From positions 62,001-126,000 of the forward strand of contig JAUGWO010000113.1 of NCBI GenBank assembly GCA_049724395.1: DNA of 64,000 bases, read 5' to 3'. The notes under the pieces are model-generated. The model ran no database searches, was not told where the DNA came from, and worked only from the letters and a program-made list of their open reading frames with translations. Numbering within the stretch: position 1 is the first letter of the stretch; each line of letters opens with the position of its first letter. Shown here one piece after another: positions 23,727 through 35,430 of the stretch. This DNA comes from Spongospora subterranea f. sp. subterranea. Lineage: Eukaryota > Endomyxa: Phytomyxea > Phytomyxea > Plasmodiophorida. The translations under genes and the position numbers were made by a program.

Positions 23727-24808
23727 TTAGAAACCGTAGATCTTGTAAGCCGGACCCATGGTGCTCTTGAGATACAGACTATACAAACGAATTCATCAGT
23801 GGCCGAACATTAGACTCGAAATTATGAAAAAAAGAAGCAGGTGTTTTCAGAGCTGTTGTTCTCGACACATTAAGGTCCGATTGGGGCGACACAGCAACAA
23901 AATTCATCACAGAAACAAGAACGGTTTGGTTTGATCAAACACTTACCGCTTGCAATTGTGCCACTTCTTCTTGAGGAGGGAGACCATGAAGTTGACAGCC
24001 AGGTTGACGTTGGTGACGATATCGTCCTCGGACATTCCAACGTTGGCAACGGCCGTGCCCATGCACATGGGACGGTCCTTCTTGATACGAAGGTTGAACT
24101 TGATGGTGGAGGCGATTTCCTGGACCTTCTCGGAGGGGTCGGCGTTGGGCGCCAAGACACCGGGGAACTTGCCGGCCTTGTTCAAGGTGGGTCCCAATAG
24201 ACGGGGAATCTTCTTGATCAAGGACGCGGAAGCCAGGAAGGCGTCGTACTTCTGGGCCAGTTTCTTGACGAGCTTCTTGTTACGGTTGAGCTTGGTCAGG
24301 TCCTCCTCGGACATGTACTCGAGGTTCTTGTCCTTGGCCTGGTCGCAAGTACGAGCGTCACCGAGGATGCAGACACGGGATTTGGGCTTGGGAACGACCG
24401 GCAACTTCACCTGACCTATGAGAAGAATCATCGTCAATAAAACAATATATCGGCGGCAACATGAACAGGGAACTGGTTGGCGTAAATTGATTGTCAGAGC
24501 TGTTGTTCTCGACACATTGAAATCCGATTGGGGCGACACAGCAAAATAATTCATCACAGAAATCAACATCGGCCCCACACGTGGGAAAGGCAATTGCGTC
24601 GTACCTGCAATACGCTTGTCACGAGCGGCATCGTAGTTCTTCAGGGCCACCTGGAGTTCGATGGTCTCAACGAAGTTGCGCTTCTTGGCCTCGGCACCCA
24701 CTAAGATCTTGCGGGACGTTGTCCCGGACGGTGTCGGACGATAGTTTACTGCAGCAGACCGATCGTCAAACGTCGGACAAAGATCACGGAGACCGACTAA
24801 TACCTCAT
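23727..24808 (-). CDS. RPL10A: 60S ribosomal protein uL1 (L10a)
   Basis: Ribosomal protein uL1 of the L1 stalk, essential for E-site tRNA release. Four exons on the minus strand: 24808-24804 (only ATGAG), 24748-24605, 24415-23947 and 23778-23727, with introns of 55, 189 and 168 nt, all GT-AG. The product starts MSKLSSDTVRDNV and carries KKRNFVETIELQVALKNYD, NKKLVKKLAQKYDAFLAS, LLGPTLNKAGKFPG and VSLLKKKWHN, and ends LKSTMGPAYKIYGF, about 222 residues, the normal size. The coding sum is one base too long: one extra base lies in the GGG at 24713-24715 (CCC in sense), between DNV and RKILVGAEA. In so conserved a gene a consensus error is likeliest. Introns 2 and 3 each hold a C/D snoRNA-like element. 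Confidence 0.95.
23843..23918 (-). ncRNA. C/D-box snoRNA-like element, RPL10A intron 3
   Basis: In the sense strand of intron 3: a GTTT stem, C box GTGATGA (23910-23904), a conserved core with GCTGTGTCGCCCCAATCGG and GTGTCGAGAACAACAGCT, D box CTGA (23850-23847) and an AAAC stem. Size and location in a ribosomal protein intron are typical of C/D snoRNAs. The guide target was not identified; D' and C' boxes are degenerate. A close paralogue sits in intron 2. Confidence 0.65.
24486..24566 (-). ncRNA. C/D-box snoRNA-like element, RPL10A intron 2
   Basis: Paralogue of the intron 3 element with the same boxes: C box GTGATGA (24557-24551), D box CTGA (24497-24494), and the shared core TGCTGTGTCGCCCCAATCGG and GTCGAGAACAACAGCTCTGA. 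The flanks can pair as a terminal stem (TTGAT with ATCAA), different in sequence from the stem of the other copy. Compensating stems with conserved boxes and guides favour two functional RNAs rather than a random repeat. Confidence 0.65.
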
Positions 24809-25330
24809 GGCGACCGACTACTACACGCGAGAGCCCCTCGACTAATGAATCTGCCGCTCTGAAGATCTCCATAGACGCAGAAACCACGGAGTCCGCCGCG
24901 GACTCCGTCATACTAGGACTGCCTCCATATAAGTGAAAGTTCAAGACAACCGTTCGGTTAGATTGATGTTGTTCGCCGTCGGTTGCATGCGATTTCTGTT
25001 CAACTTTCAAGTTCACTTGAGTACGTCTCTATTGTTTCGCCATTTCTCGATATAATATTGGCAAAGGATAATCTGGAATCGTTGACGATTTCTGCGAATT
25101 TGGTTAAACATTAATTCCGAGTTCGATGTCGCGATAACTCCACGTGAATCGACTTCGGATTTCGATGACTCCAAATGAGTTCAAGGAAATACGTGATTCG
25201 GAAACTTTTTGCGAGGTTAGGCACGCATTGGGCCGACGTTTGTGCTTAATGAAAGAGCGATATCAAGGCCCCGAATGTGCCGATATAGAGTTGGAGCTTT
25301 GAGACATTAATACTTATAATATAATATAGA
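24809..25330. other. intergenic between RPL10A and OPA3
   Basis: Upstream region of RPL10A and 3' flank of OPA3. No further gene or repeat recognised. Confidence 0.5.
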
Positions 25331-26280
25331 TTAGTGAGGGCGCCTCCTCAATTCATCAATCGACGCACTGAATTGCTGGTTGATCGCTGATTGGGCTTCC
25401 TGCAGACGAGCAATCTCCTGCTCGAGGAAATCGAATCGATCTTGGAGAGCCTGATGGACAGCGTTGTTGAATCTCTTTACAAAAGCGTTCGTCAACATTG
25501 CATATACCTGTTTTTCGACCACCTCCAAGTGCTCTTCCGCCTTTCGCGATTCTTCGGAATTCAACAGATTTCGGTAGACTTCTAACGAAATACAGAGACC
25601 GGCCACACCGAATATCATGAATTCGCTGATCGCATCTAAGCGCAGAGTTGGTCCAACGCGTTGGCGTACTTGGAGAGTTTGTGAAATAACGCCAGGTTTA
25701 TGCGAAAATCCAAATCGCAGATGAGAAGTGACCATTACCTGCACCCAATTCCAGAGCCTTGTCTTCATCAATGGGCTTTACAGTTCGGACACGATGACCG
25801 AGAAGTCGCGCCTGGATTGAAAGGTGTTGTCAGAGTAGGGCGGGGCCAGGCCAGGATTGTCATTGAATCAAATGCAGTGATGGATTTATCAGATCGACGC
25901 CCAACAGTGGAGCGAGAGCGAAACCGTAAAAAACGACCATGGCCGAACCTGGAATTTATACTGCACACGGTGATGAAACTGTCCATATCGAACGAACATC
26001 GATCTAGCGAATGCAATGAACGTGCTGAGCGAGATTTGATTTTGAGGCGTACCGACCTCCACACTGGATGATTCTTAGATTGTGTCACAAACGCCTAAAA
26101 CACAAAAATCCATCAAACCCACTAGTACAGGTAAAACAGAATAAATCATGAGATGGATCATGTTAATCGACCAATGCACATTTCGAATGGAGAAATTCCC
26201 GGTACCTTGGAAACAGGTTTGGCGAGCGTTCGGATCGCCAGCGATCCGATCTTGACCAAGATGCCGCCAAAGGCAACCAT
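25331..26280 (-). CDS. OPA3: OPA3-family mitochondrial protein
   Basis: OPA3 proteins are small mitochondrial membrane proteins needed for mitochondrial morphology; human mutations cause optic atrophy. Five exons: 26280-26206, 26093-26052, 25977-25948 (a 30-nt microexon), 25811-25739 and 25635-25331. They sum to 525 nt, 174 residues plus stop, without any frame slip. The product starts MVAFGGILVKIGSLAIRTLA, continues AKPVSK and NHPVWRS, then FHHRVQYKFQARLLGHRV, VKPIDEDKALELGA and AISEFMIFGVAGLCISLEVYR, matching human YHWVEMRTKMRIMGFRG, IKPLNEEAAAELGA and the hydrophobic segment. A C-terminal coiled coil follows (about residues 110-170). The microexon was placed by homology and splice sites; all introns are GT-AG. 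Confidence 0.88.
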
Positions 26281-26375
26281 GCGACCCTGGCGTCGTCTTT
26301 ACCGACAATTTGCCGAATCAGGGAAGAGCGCTGCCCGCGCGTCACAAAATTACTTAATCACCGAGAAGTTCCACC
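26279..26375 (+). CDS. possible LYR-motif mitochondrial protein, first exon
   Basis: Divergent from OPA3 and starting at ATG 26279, which overlaps the OPA3 start codon on the other strand (shared CATG, 26278-26281). It reads MRPWRRLYRQFAESGKSAAR and ends EKFH before a consensus donor GTGAGT at 26376. L-Y-R followed by an aromatic residue and a basic helix resembles LYR/complex1_LYR proteins (FMC1, LYRM families). A second exon after the acceptor at about 26742-26744, reading ANPFDPPAPDQNRYEP and ending ESWAEIF, is possible but would need a 369-nt intron, long for this genome. Chance antisense of OPA3 exon 1 is excluded for most of it because the frame extends about 95 nt beyond that exon. Confidence 0.35.
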
Positions 26376-27300
26376 GTGAGTTCAAACAGTTTTCTCGGCT
26401 CTGACGGGGACTTCTGTCCACGTTTATTTCGCTCGTCTATTCGCGCTTGTGTTTTCGCCATCCGATATGTGATCGTTTATTCCCGAATGTGTGTTGCGTC
26501 CTGTCGCGCCCCGAGGGCCAATGCGGCCGTGGCCCCGTTGATTGCTGGCCGCCGTCGCTGCAGACACCGATCCCTGATTCGTGATCGCCAGCGCGTGGCA
26601 TGGATGAACGTGGCTAAGCGGTTTCCTTGGGCCATCGTACGTCGGTGAGGTGGTGCCATCCACCAGTGTATGAGTGGCAAACGGGTCTGCTGCTCTGAAA
26701 ACATCTCGTTCCAGCGCCCCATTTTTCTGTAATGTTTTATAGAGCCGCGAACCCGTTTGACCCTCCTGCACCCGACCAGAATCGGTATGAACCTAAAGAG
26801 AGTTGGGCTGAGATTTTCTAATGGCCACTTACAGGAATACCCTCTCGCGTTGAAACTCTTCCCTGGAACCACTACTGATCGACAATACGCGCTCGACCCT
26901 GTGAGAATGGGCCCCGTGTTCCTCAGAACAGCGCCACGTCGTCTGAACAATCACTTCAGACATTGTAGGAACGGGCAGATTGACAGGACAACTGGGGTCG
27001 AACCTCTGGCTAGGATATGTCGTCGCCCTCGCAGAGCCGATTAGACTAACTACAATGGCCAATGAATTTAGGCGATGTTCTGCTTTATCAAAAACTGTGG
27101 AACAAAAAATTATCAGTATTTACCCAATGGATTCCGGTTTTCGATGAACCGTGATGATGAAACTCTCGCGTGTAGTTCAGGGTTAGAATTGTTTATCCAG
27201 CTAGTAATGGCCGATTGCCAAAACAAAAACAGAAATCTGATCGCGAGCCAAACCGGTAGAACGGTTATGGGAACTTGTTTTCCTGGGTTTCGTTGTGAAT
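26376..27300. other. GC-rich stretch, no gene confidently recognised
   Basis: Apart from the possible second exon mentioned for the LYR-like gene, this holds only overlapping frames in both strands without family resemblance. Probably decayed mobile DNA leading into the gypsy fossil. Confidence 0.4.
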
Positions 27301-28480
27301 GATGATCATCACACCTCCCATTTGCATCAGAAACGCCTGCATCTGGGCATCCATCGCAGCACGTCGATCGACTCCAATCTGGCCAGCTTCAGCCCCTCGG
27401 TTTTGTACGCCAATCCTTCGTTTTCCTGCTCTTTTGAGTTTGTGCAGATTCCTTGATCGCCCCCTGTACGGTGAACATGAGCCATTCCATCTTGTCGCTA
27501 CGCCTCCTCCGTCTCGAATGATTTCGGTTTCGACTATCAGAGTGATCGCGACTACTTTGGTCGGCGAAGCGGAACGCTCTGTTGGCAGGTTCGGGGCAAA
27601 GTCGGGCCGGATGGCCTTCGCCGCCGGCAGTCATGGTAGATGCAACTTCTTAGATTCTCCCCTCGGGACAGCAGGCGAATGTTTCATGACTAGCTCGCCA
27701 ACTTCGTAAATTTCCTCTTCGCGACCCTTGTCGTCCGCCTGCGCCGCGAAATTGAGCCGCGATCACTCTGATAGCCGGAACCGAATCCAGTCATCGTTCA
27801 ATTTCGCGGCGCAGGCGGACGAGGGTCGCGAAGAGGAAGTCTACGAAGTTGGCGAGTTAGTCATGAAACATTCGCCTGCTGTCCCGAGGGGAAAATCTAA
27901 GAAGTTGCAACTGAGGACTTGACGGCTGGGTCAGTCGGGATGGGGATATGTAGCGGGAACCGGAACCTGGTTCGGGCCGGTAAAGCCTTTCACTCTGATC
28001 GTGTCCAGCCGATCGATTTCGAGCCCCGCCACTAGCGCTAGAAGCGGCCCATCGCCCAACGTGACAGTTGTGGCAAATACCTCTCGTCCCCTGTCGTCCG
28101 CCTGCGCCGCGAAATTGAACCGCGATGGACTTCGTCGGGCCGTTGCCGGAAACGCCTTTGCGTCGTTCGACTCGTGGTAGCCGGAGGTCAACATCAACGA
28201 TTCCGTCCTCCCGACCATCTCCATCATTGGCCCATACCCGAGGGGCCGAGCACACAGGAACCCGCCACAATCGATCCGAACGCACCCCGACGTCTTCAAG
28301 GTTGACCGGTTGCTAAAGCGGCGTGCGAGGCGAGGCCGGATCGAATACCTGGTCCGGTGGAAGGTTTATGATGCGGCGTCGCCGCTGTCTCAGTTTCTGC
28401 CTCAGTCGCATCAATGGCTAAAACCTTCTGACGATCTCACCGGAACACTCATGACGATCTCACCGAAATACTCAGCGCGT
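27300..28480 (+). mobile_element. GC-rich Ty3/gypsy chromovirus fossil with internal palindrome
   Basis: Plus-strand remnants: an integrase C-terminal segment (about 27790-27920, with VGELVMKHSPAVPRGKSKK) and a degenerate chromodomain-like end (about 28310-28400, with RRARRGRIEYLVRWKVYD). Positions about 27640-27800 and 27810-27915 are inverted copies of one another, and a third partial copy starts near 28085 (CCTGCGCCGCGAAATTGA). Base composition is more GC-rich than the neighbouring fossils, suggesting a different element family or age. Broken in several places; no LTRs recognised. Confidence 0.65.
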
Positions 28481-28989
28481 TTTGGATATTGATAAAAAAA
28501 ATCAATGAACGAAGTGATTCTCACTCAGAAGCTGTTCTCGTTCTGCGAATTCCTCCACCGCTCCAGACGGGTTTGCACACATCACCAGGGTCTACGAATC
28601 TGAGACTATGGATTTGGCGACACCGAAGTCTCTTTCTAAAATTGACCAGTGCGAGATCGATATCGAATTGTGATCAACTTGGGTCAGGCGATACTCCATG
28701 AAGGACATGTCGCCAAATTCTGGCCTGCTCAGATGTTGGCCTCGCGTGTCCTGGGAACGCGACTAATCGGTCATGGGTATTCTCTGTTTATTGGGATCTC
28801 GTGAAGCGACCTATCATCACAGATCATAGGAACGGAAGTCTGTGCGTTGGTGTCAAACCTGCACCCTAGCATTGTTGTGGGCATTTATCTTGTGGCCTCA
28901 GCGATCTACACCTTTTCGAGTGTTTGGCGCTTCAGCGGCTTAGACATATCTGGAAACACGTGGATGTGGATAACGGATTCCTGAGTTGA

Positions 28990-29320
28990 AATCTTTCACA
29001 ATCACTTTGGTTTTAGACCGAGTTCACTCTCTTGAAGGGCAATTGTTTGCAAATTTACTTTGCCGGCAGAAAGCCAATTGGAAGCTGTCATCAAGGGTTT
29101 TGCACAACGGACTGTATTCGTTGTAGCAATGGCCCCTCCCAACCCAGAGTATGTGGTAATTTCGTGGGCTGGGCCATACTCCTGAAAGCCAAACACAAGA
29201 ACATCTGAAAACAAAGAGGGGACGTGATATTGGGTATTGTGTACGGCCACACAGAAGATAAAGCAGACGCTCTAGCAGACCAATGCGCTGAGAGAAAACG
29301 GTGAAGGGTATCACATCGAC
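28990..29320 (+). mobile_element. retroelement RNase H fossil
   Basis: Plus-strand fragments reading CGNFVGWAILLKAKHKN and VILGIVYGHTEDKADALADQ resemble the C-terminal half of a retroelement RNase H (conserved H and ADALA). Whether it is from an LTR or a non-LTR element cannot be told. Broken; no flanking repeats seen. Confidence 0.5.
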
Positions 29321-29639
29321 GAGCTGTATGAACACGAAACGCGGGCTCGTTGATTGCCAGGATGAATATCACCCGATTCCTCAGAGAACAGTGAGAAGTC
29401 CCCGACAATGCTCAAGCTGTGGTGGCGTTTCTGGGATGATGGTCAACCCCAGTCCCCTCAAGCAGTCGTACTGATCCCATCACTGCAGAGCAGATATCTT
29501 GAGGGTCTGATTTCCTGGATCGCGTACACCGGAATGGCTTCTCGCCCATCCCACGTGGAAATCGCGGACGCGGGTTCAGTGTGAAATGGGTTTGGCGATT
29601 CCATAACCCTGTCATGGTGGTAGATGGTCGGTTCCGGTT

Positions 29640-31183
29640 CCTGTGGATCGTTTGTCTGATTCTCTGCAACTGTATCAGCCGTTTGCCCTGGTCCGTTTCT
29701 TCCTGCGTCGTCGCAGTTCTCATCTGCGCCGCCTGCGACCGAAACTGCTTTTCTTCGCCGGGCTATGCTGTTCTGTGTATCTGCTCGGGATCACATTCGT
29801 GGAGACCATTCAGCGAGCGATCCCGTTGTTGGTGGTGGAATTCGTTGGAGGGGGAGTGATGTCAATGGGCGTGGACACCGTCACGTTCCTGACCATCTCG
29901 CTGTTCCTCTCGTTCAACATCATGAAGAATCAGCTGACGGTTCGCCGGAACAGTATGGTCGGAGATCAACTTCAGCCCAACAACATTCGCACGATGAAGG
30001 CGCTACGATCCAACAAGGCCGCCGCCGCCTTCGTCTTCGTCAGCTGGGCGATTCTAACTGCAGCTCAGGGCGTTTGGATCGTTTTCCATCCTGAACTAAT
30101 GTCGCTGCAGTACTCGGAGGCGAATTTCGGGAACTCGTCCACCGCCGAATATAAGTTGCACTCGTTCCTGTTGTTCAAGGTCGAGGTGACGACGCTGTTT
30201 CTGGCGGTGATGGGGCGTTCCGGGTCCGAATGCTTGTCGACAATAATGGCCTGAAACGGAACCTGATCAGGGTCGCCCTGTGCTTCATGACCGGTCTCCT
30301 TTCGAATGAGCTGTTCTCCAGCTCGTTGCTCCCCGAGATGGTTGACGATCTTGAGGCCCTGCCCATCGTGTCCAAGCTTCTGATCGGCAACGTCGGCGTG
30401 TTCTACGGGTCAGGGTTTTCATCAGTAATTTATGGGGGGCAAAACATGAGTGAGCTCGTGGTTCAGATTGATTGGAAGCCCCCTGACGCGGCCCCAGAAA
30501 CGGACTAGATTGATGTCCGGCAACACCTACCGATCATCGGGATCAAAGGTTAAGAAGATGTCGCTATTCGAACAGTTCTTACACACTGCTGAGGGATTCG
30601 CAGCGTTCAAGTAAGTCTGAAAACGCGTGTGTTTTCTCACCGATACCGAAACAATGTTCGGTGGTTTTAAAGAGGCCCAATAATTGTTCCACTTAATCAC
30701 GAATTATCCGAATATCTTGTTGATCGTGGATGAATCTGCCATTTTAGAGAACATTTGATATCGGAACTGGCCGTGGAGAATTTACTGTTCTGGTCGGACG
30801 TGGAAGAATTTCGGAATCTGCCCGAGGACTCGGAGCGTCGTGAGAAAGCCAAGTACATCGTGAGATTATACCTAACGACGGACGCGCCCATGGAAGTGAA
30901 CGTCAGGGAGGTGTACCGGCCCAAACTCGACGACCTGGTGAGCTTGTCGAGGCCCGTCCCGGAGAACCTGTTCCAGAAAGCGCAGCAATCGGTCGTCCGG
31001 ATGCTGGAGAAGGACTCAATGGAGCGATTCCGCTACGGGAAGAAGACCAGCGCCATCTGGGATACGTTCCTGATGATCCATAAAGAGAACGCCATTCTCG
31101 ATGGAATTACGCGATGTAATACGGCCGCGACAATCCATACTATCGGGAAAAGCAGTTCCATAGAAACATCGTCGGCAGATTGA
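29640..31183 (+). CDS. multi-span membrane protein fused to an RGS domain
   Basis: The N-terminal part has several predicted membrane spans (LLFFAGLCCSVYLLGITF, FVFVSWAILTAAQGVWIVF, a Phe-rich LHSFLLFKVE segment). The C-terminal part is a regulator of G-protein signalling domain: SLFEQFLHTAEGFAAFK, then across a 137-nt intron (30611-30747) EHLISELAVENLLFWSDVEE, later LFQKAQQSVVRMLEKDS and ERFRYG. RGS domains speed GTP hydrolysis by G-alpha subunits; membrane anchoring suggests a receptor-like regulator, as in plant AtRGS1 and some fungal RGS proteins. Two one-base slips lie near 30212-30215 (GGGG, one base short) and 30480-30512 (one base extra). The N-terminal start is not resolved; no in-frame ATG precedes the first span. 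Stop at 31181-31183. Confidence 0.75.
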
Positions 31184-31268
31184 CGGTCATAATCCGACCC
31201 CTACCCTCGATGAAATCTCCAAACGTGAATATAAAAATAAACTTGAAGTAAAACACAATTTGATAAAC

Positions 31269-31766
31269 TTAAGATACACAGTATGGGAATTTCACCGGAT
31301 TCGCCCAACGTGGCGACCGAATGGGTACAAGATATAGGATTATGTGAGCACTACCCGAGAACCATGAGCAAAGATCATGAAAACGATCACGGCAAAGTGT
31401 GATGATATGTCCCATTAGAATCCAATGATTGTGGACGTCCTGTCGAACATTGAATCTCACATAGTGAAAAGTAATGCATTGAGGGTTGCCAGTACACAAC
31501 TGCGGCAATGCAGAGTATGTGAGATGACGCACGGATTGCTCAAAGAATCCTGTATTAGCCAAACCATGATGCGATAAAGCCATAACGAATCCATCTCCGG
31601 ATTGACTTCGCACACACGCGTCAAGACAGCCTGTCCCGCGACATCCACGTCGCACCTTCATGTCGCATGGCAGCTGACGAATGTTTGTCATTCCAATCCG
31701 ATTCAGCTGTTTGCCCATACCAACATCGAACGGCCAAGTCAGTGAAACGTCACGGGCCAACTTCAA
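31269..31766 (-). CDS. unidentified Cys-rich ORF
   Basis: A 165-codon open frame, long for this region, with regularly spaced Cys (CRGTGCLDAC, QLCTGNPQCITF) and no obvious membrane span. It converges with the RGS gene. No family recognised; it could be a real small gene with upstream exon sequence to about 31860 or a chance frame. Confidence 0.25.
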   Translation of the reverse strand: MKLARDVSLTWPFDVGMGKQLNRIGMTNIRQLPCDMKVRRGCRGTGCLDACVRSQSGDGFVMALSHHGLANTGFFEQSVRHLTYSALPQLCTGNPQCITFHYVRFNVRQDVHNHWILMGHIITLCRDRFHDLCSWFSGSAHIILYLVPIRSPRWANPVKFPYCVS

Positions 31767-32205
31767 TGGCCCACACAGTCGCGGACACTTGGCGCCCAGT
31801 CACGAGTTTTGACTTGACAGCATCGGCGGGTTGCCGTTCCCCCCATCAAGCGTGTACATGACGGTGACGGGGCAACGAAAATAGTTGCGCTGGGTGTTAT
31901 CCGATTCCGCCAGCGCAGCCCTGCGGTCTATCGGGCAATTGACATTGACAAAGTCATTGATGACAGTGGTGAAGCTGCGGCCTTCTTCACGCTGTCATCA
32001 ATCTCTCACAGCACAGTCCAGCTGCAACCTTCACAGACTGATTCTCGTAATAATCAAACCATTTCAGTGGAATCGTTTTCCCCTTCGCTCGTTGATACGT
32101 CGTTTCACCGAACCGCTCATTCGCCGCCGCCCGTCAATCTGGGCGGCAACCGATCACTGCTGGCGATTGCAGATCGCCGCGTGTTAGCGGTCATACGAGA
32201 TTTTT

Positions 32206-34016
<1,811 letters not shown>

Positions 34017-34115
34017 GCTCTGTTCAACGTTTTGATATGGACTATTTTGCCTGTCTTCATGTCAAAGCTAAATTTTGTCATAAATATATACATAACAGCC
34101 ACAATGTAAAATGAA

Positions 34116-34640
34116 TTACCTCTGTTTTTTAGATGGATATGCGATGCGATTATAAGGGTTATCGACTTTTTCGGTCGTGCAAAGAGCAAGAGTTTCACTA
34201 TTGTCATGTGTACGTAGTAATAATATTTGAAACCGTATTTGCGGGTTCTCATCCATATCGAATGTAAAGTTACGTGCTGGTAAGCCGAGTCTCAAAACGT
34301 GGACATGACGACCATTCGGGATTTCACGCTTAGCTTCTTCCCCATATTTCGAAAGCAGATTACCGCGCGAAAAATGTTTGAGGAGGTAAATAATCGTTCC
34401 TGACTCAAAATCGAAGGCCATGAAATTAGTCATCGACACTTCGTTGAACAAATCTATACGCACCATCCACGAGTCGTTCAGCAAAAGTCTAGAGTAGCTT
34501 ATCTAACCGGCGGAAGCAATCGCACAAACAGCCGACAGCATTTGTTTCTGGTCGCCTACGTACAGCACTAAACCATTTGGCCTACAGGCCCATGATACCA
34601 TTATTTTGTCGGTAAATTAGAGTATTGTTTGTTTGTCCAT
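34116..34640 (-). CDS. unidentified beta-rich protein, possibly truncated
   Basis: A 122-codon frame (34484-34116) with alternating hydrophobic residues (FMAFDFESGTIIYLLKHFS, GRHVHVLRLGLPARNFTFD, IRFQILLLRTHDNSE), typical of beta-sheet. A second minus-strand segment upstream (about 34600-34510, SWACRPNGLVLYVGDQKQML) looks like a WD-type beta-propeller blade. It could be the 3' end of a propeller gene whose 5' part was lost at the Harbinger insertion beginning near 34780. No family assigned. Confidence 0.3.
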
Positions 34641-34779
34641 TAAGACCAGCCACTTTGACCTTAGTATGTCCGATACACATAAACGATAACACAGCAACCA
34701 AGTTACTAAGAGCCCGTTTGGAAGCCCCGGATACGAGATTTTGCAAAATTCTGGTTGCCGTGTCTTTGTGGCATCATCG

Positions 34780-35155
34780 TCAAGCTCGAAGTCCGTATTG
34801 AATTTTGGTAATCATGTCGAGCAAAGGGCGATCACAGACGAGGGCAGTCTCAACAGCTAGATCAGAAGTACACGCTAAATGGACGGTTGAAAACAACAAC
34901 GTCTGATGGAGCTTATGAGCGACGAGGCCAGCTTTTTTGAGGAAAACCCGAACACTTTGGCGTAGTCTTCTTTCGGGGTCCATCCGCGGACGGGAGCTCC
35001 TCTTTGGCTGGATAACGACAGCACAAACAGGGACGGATTCGTCCATTTGATTCGACGCACTTCAACCAGAAAATTTCGTCGATCCCATCATTGCGACCCC
35101 CAAAACCGAGATGCACAAAAATTCGACAACTCCTTCGAACGTTAAAGACCAGTGG
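34780..35155 (-). mobile_element. PIF/Harbinger DNA transposon, truncated copy
   Basis: A remnant carrying a Myb/SANT-like segment (APVRGWTPKEDYAKVFGF, about 35020-34950) that parallels the Myb-like protein of the full copy next door. Its terminal repeat (about 35100-35135, CACAAAAATTCGACAACT preceded by CCAAAACCGA) matches the right end of the neighbouring element. It lacks transposase and abuts the other copy end to end. Confidence 0.6.
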
Positions 35156-35214
35156 GTGATGGCCCTGTCACACTCACACCCTTTGAAGTGGGGAGTTGTC
35201 GAATTTTTGCGCCC

Positions 35215-35430
35215 TGTTTGAGCTGTCGCTGTTTAGTCAAAAAGAAAGCTCCCGTCAGCGGATGGACCCCGAAAGAAGACTACGACATCGTCCAAACTGG
35301 CAAAGCCCGAGAGGGCGGAGCGGCATCATCGATGATCGAAGCCCTGTTGGAGCTGAGATACAGCGACCTATCGAAGCGAGAATTCAACGCTTGTCGAACA
35401 AACAAACAGAAAGCTTCGTGGTGGTCATGA
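35215..35430 (+). CDS. Harbinger Myb/SANT-like DNA-binding protein
   Basis: Reads APVSGWTPKEDYDIVQTGK, then SSMIEALLELRYSDLSKRE and ACRTNKQ, the tryptophan-initiated helix-turn-helix of Myb/SANT proteins that assist Harbinger transposases in nuclear import and end binding. The frame is open from the terminal repeat (35152), so the true start is probably in or after it. Stop at 35428-35430 overlaps the transposase stop on the other strand by a few bases. Confidence 0.6.
   Translation, partial: CLSCRCLVKKKAPVSGWTPKEDYDIVQTGKAREGGAASSMIEALLELRYSDLSKREFNACRTNKQKASWWS

Noticed and set aside
24581-24862. Plus-strand ORF antisense to RPL10A exon 2
   Set aside because: Shadow of a conserved coding exon; no independent family signal.
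23943-25016. 357-codon minus-strand open frame through RPL10A introns
   Set aside because: It reads through introns and the upstream region; the uL1 homology requires the four-exon structure.
711-30512. Programmed +1 frameshifting (Euplotes-like)
   Set aside because: Slips occur in both directions, lie mostly by homopolymers and not at stop codons, and several long genes (OPA3, SRPK, the duplicated-domain gene) have none.
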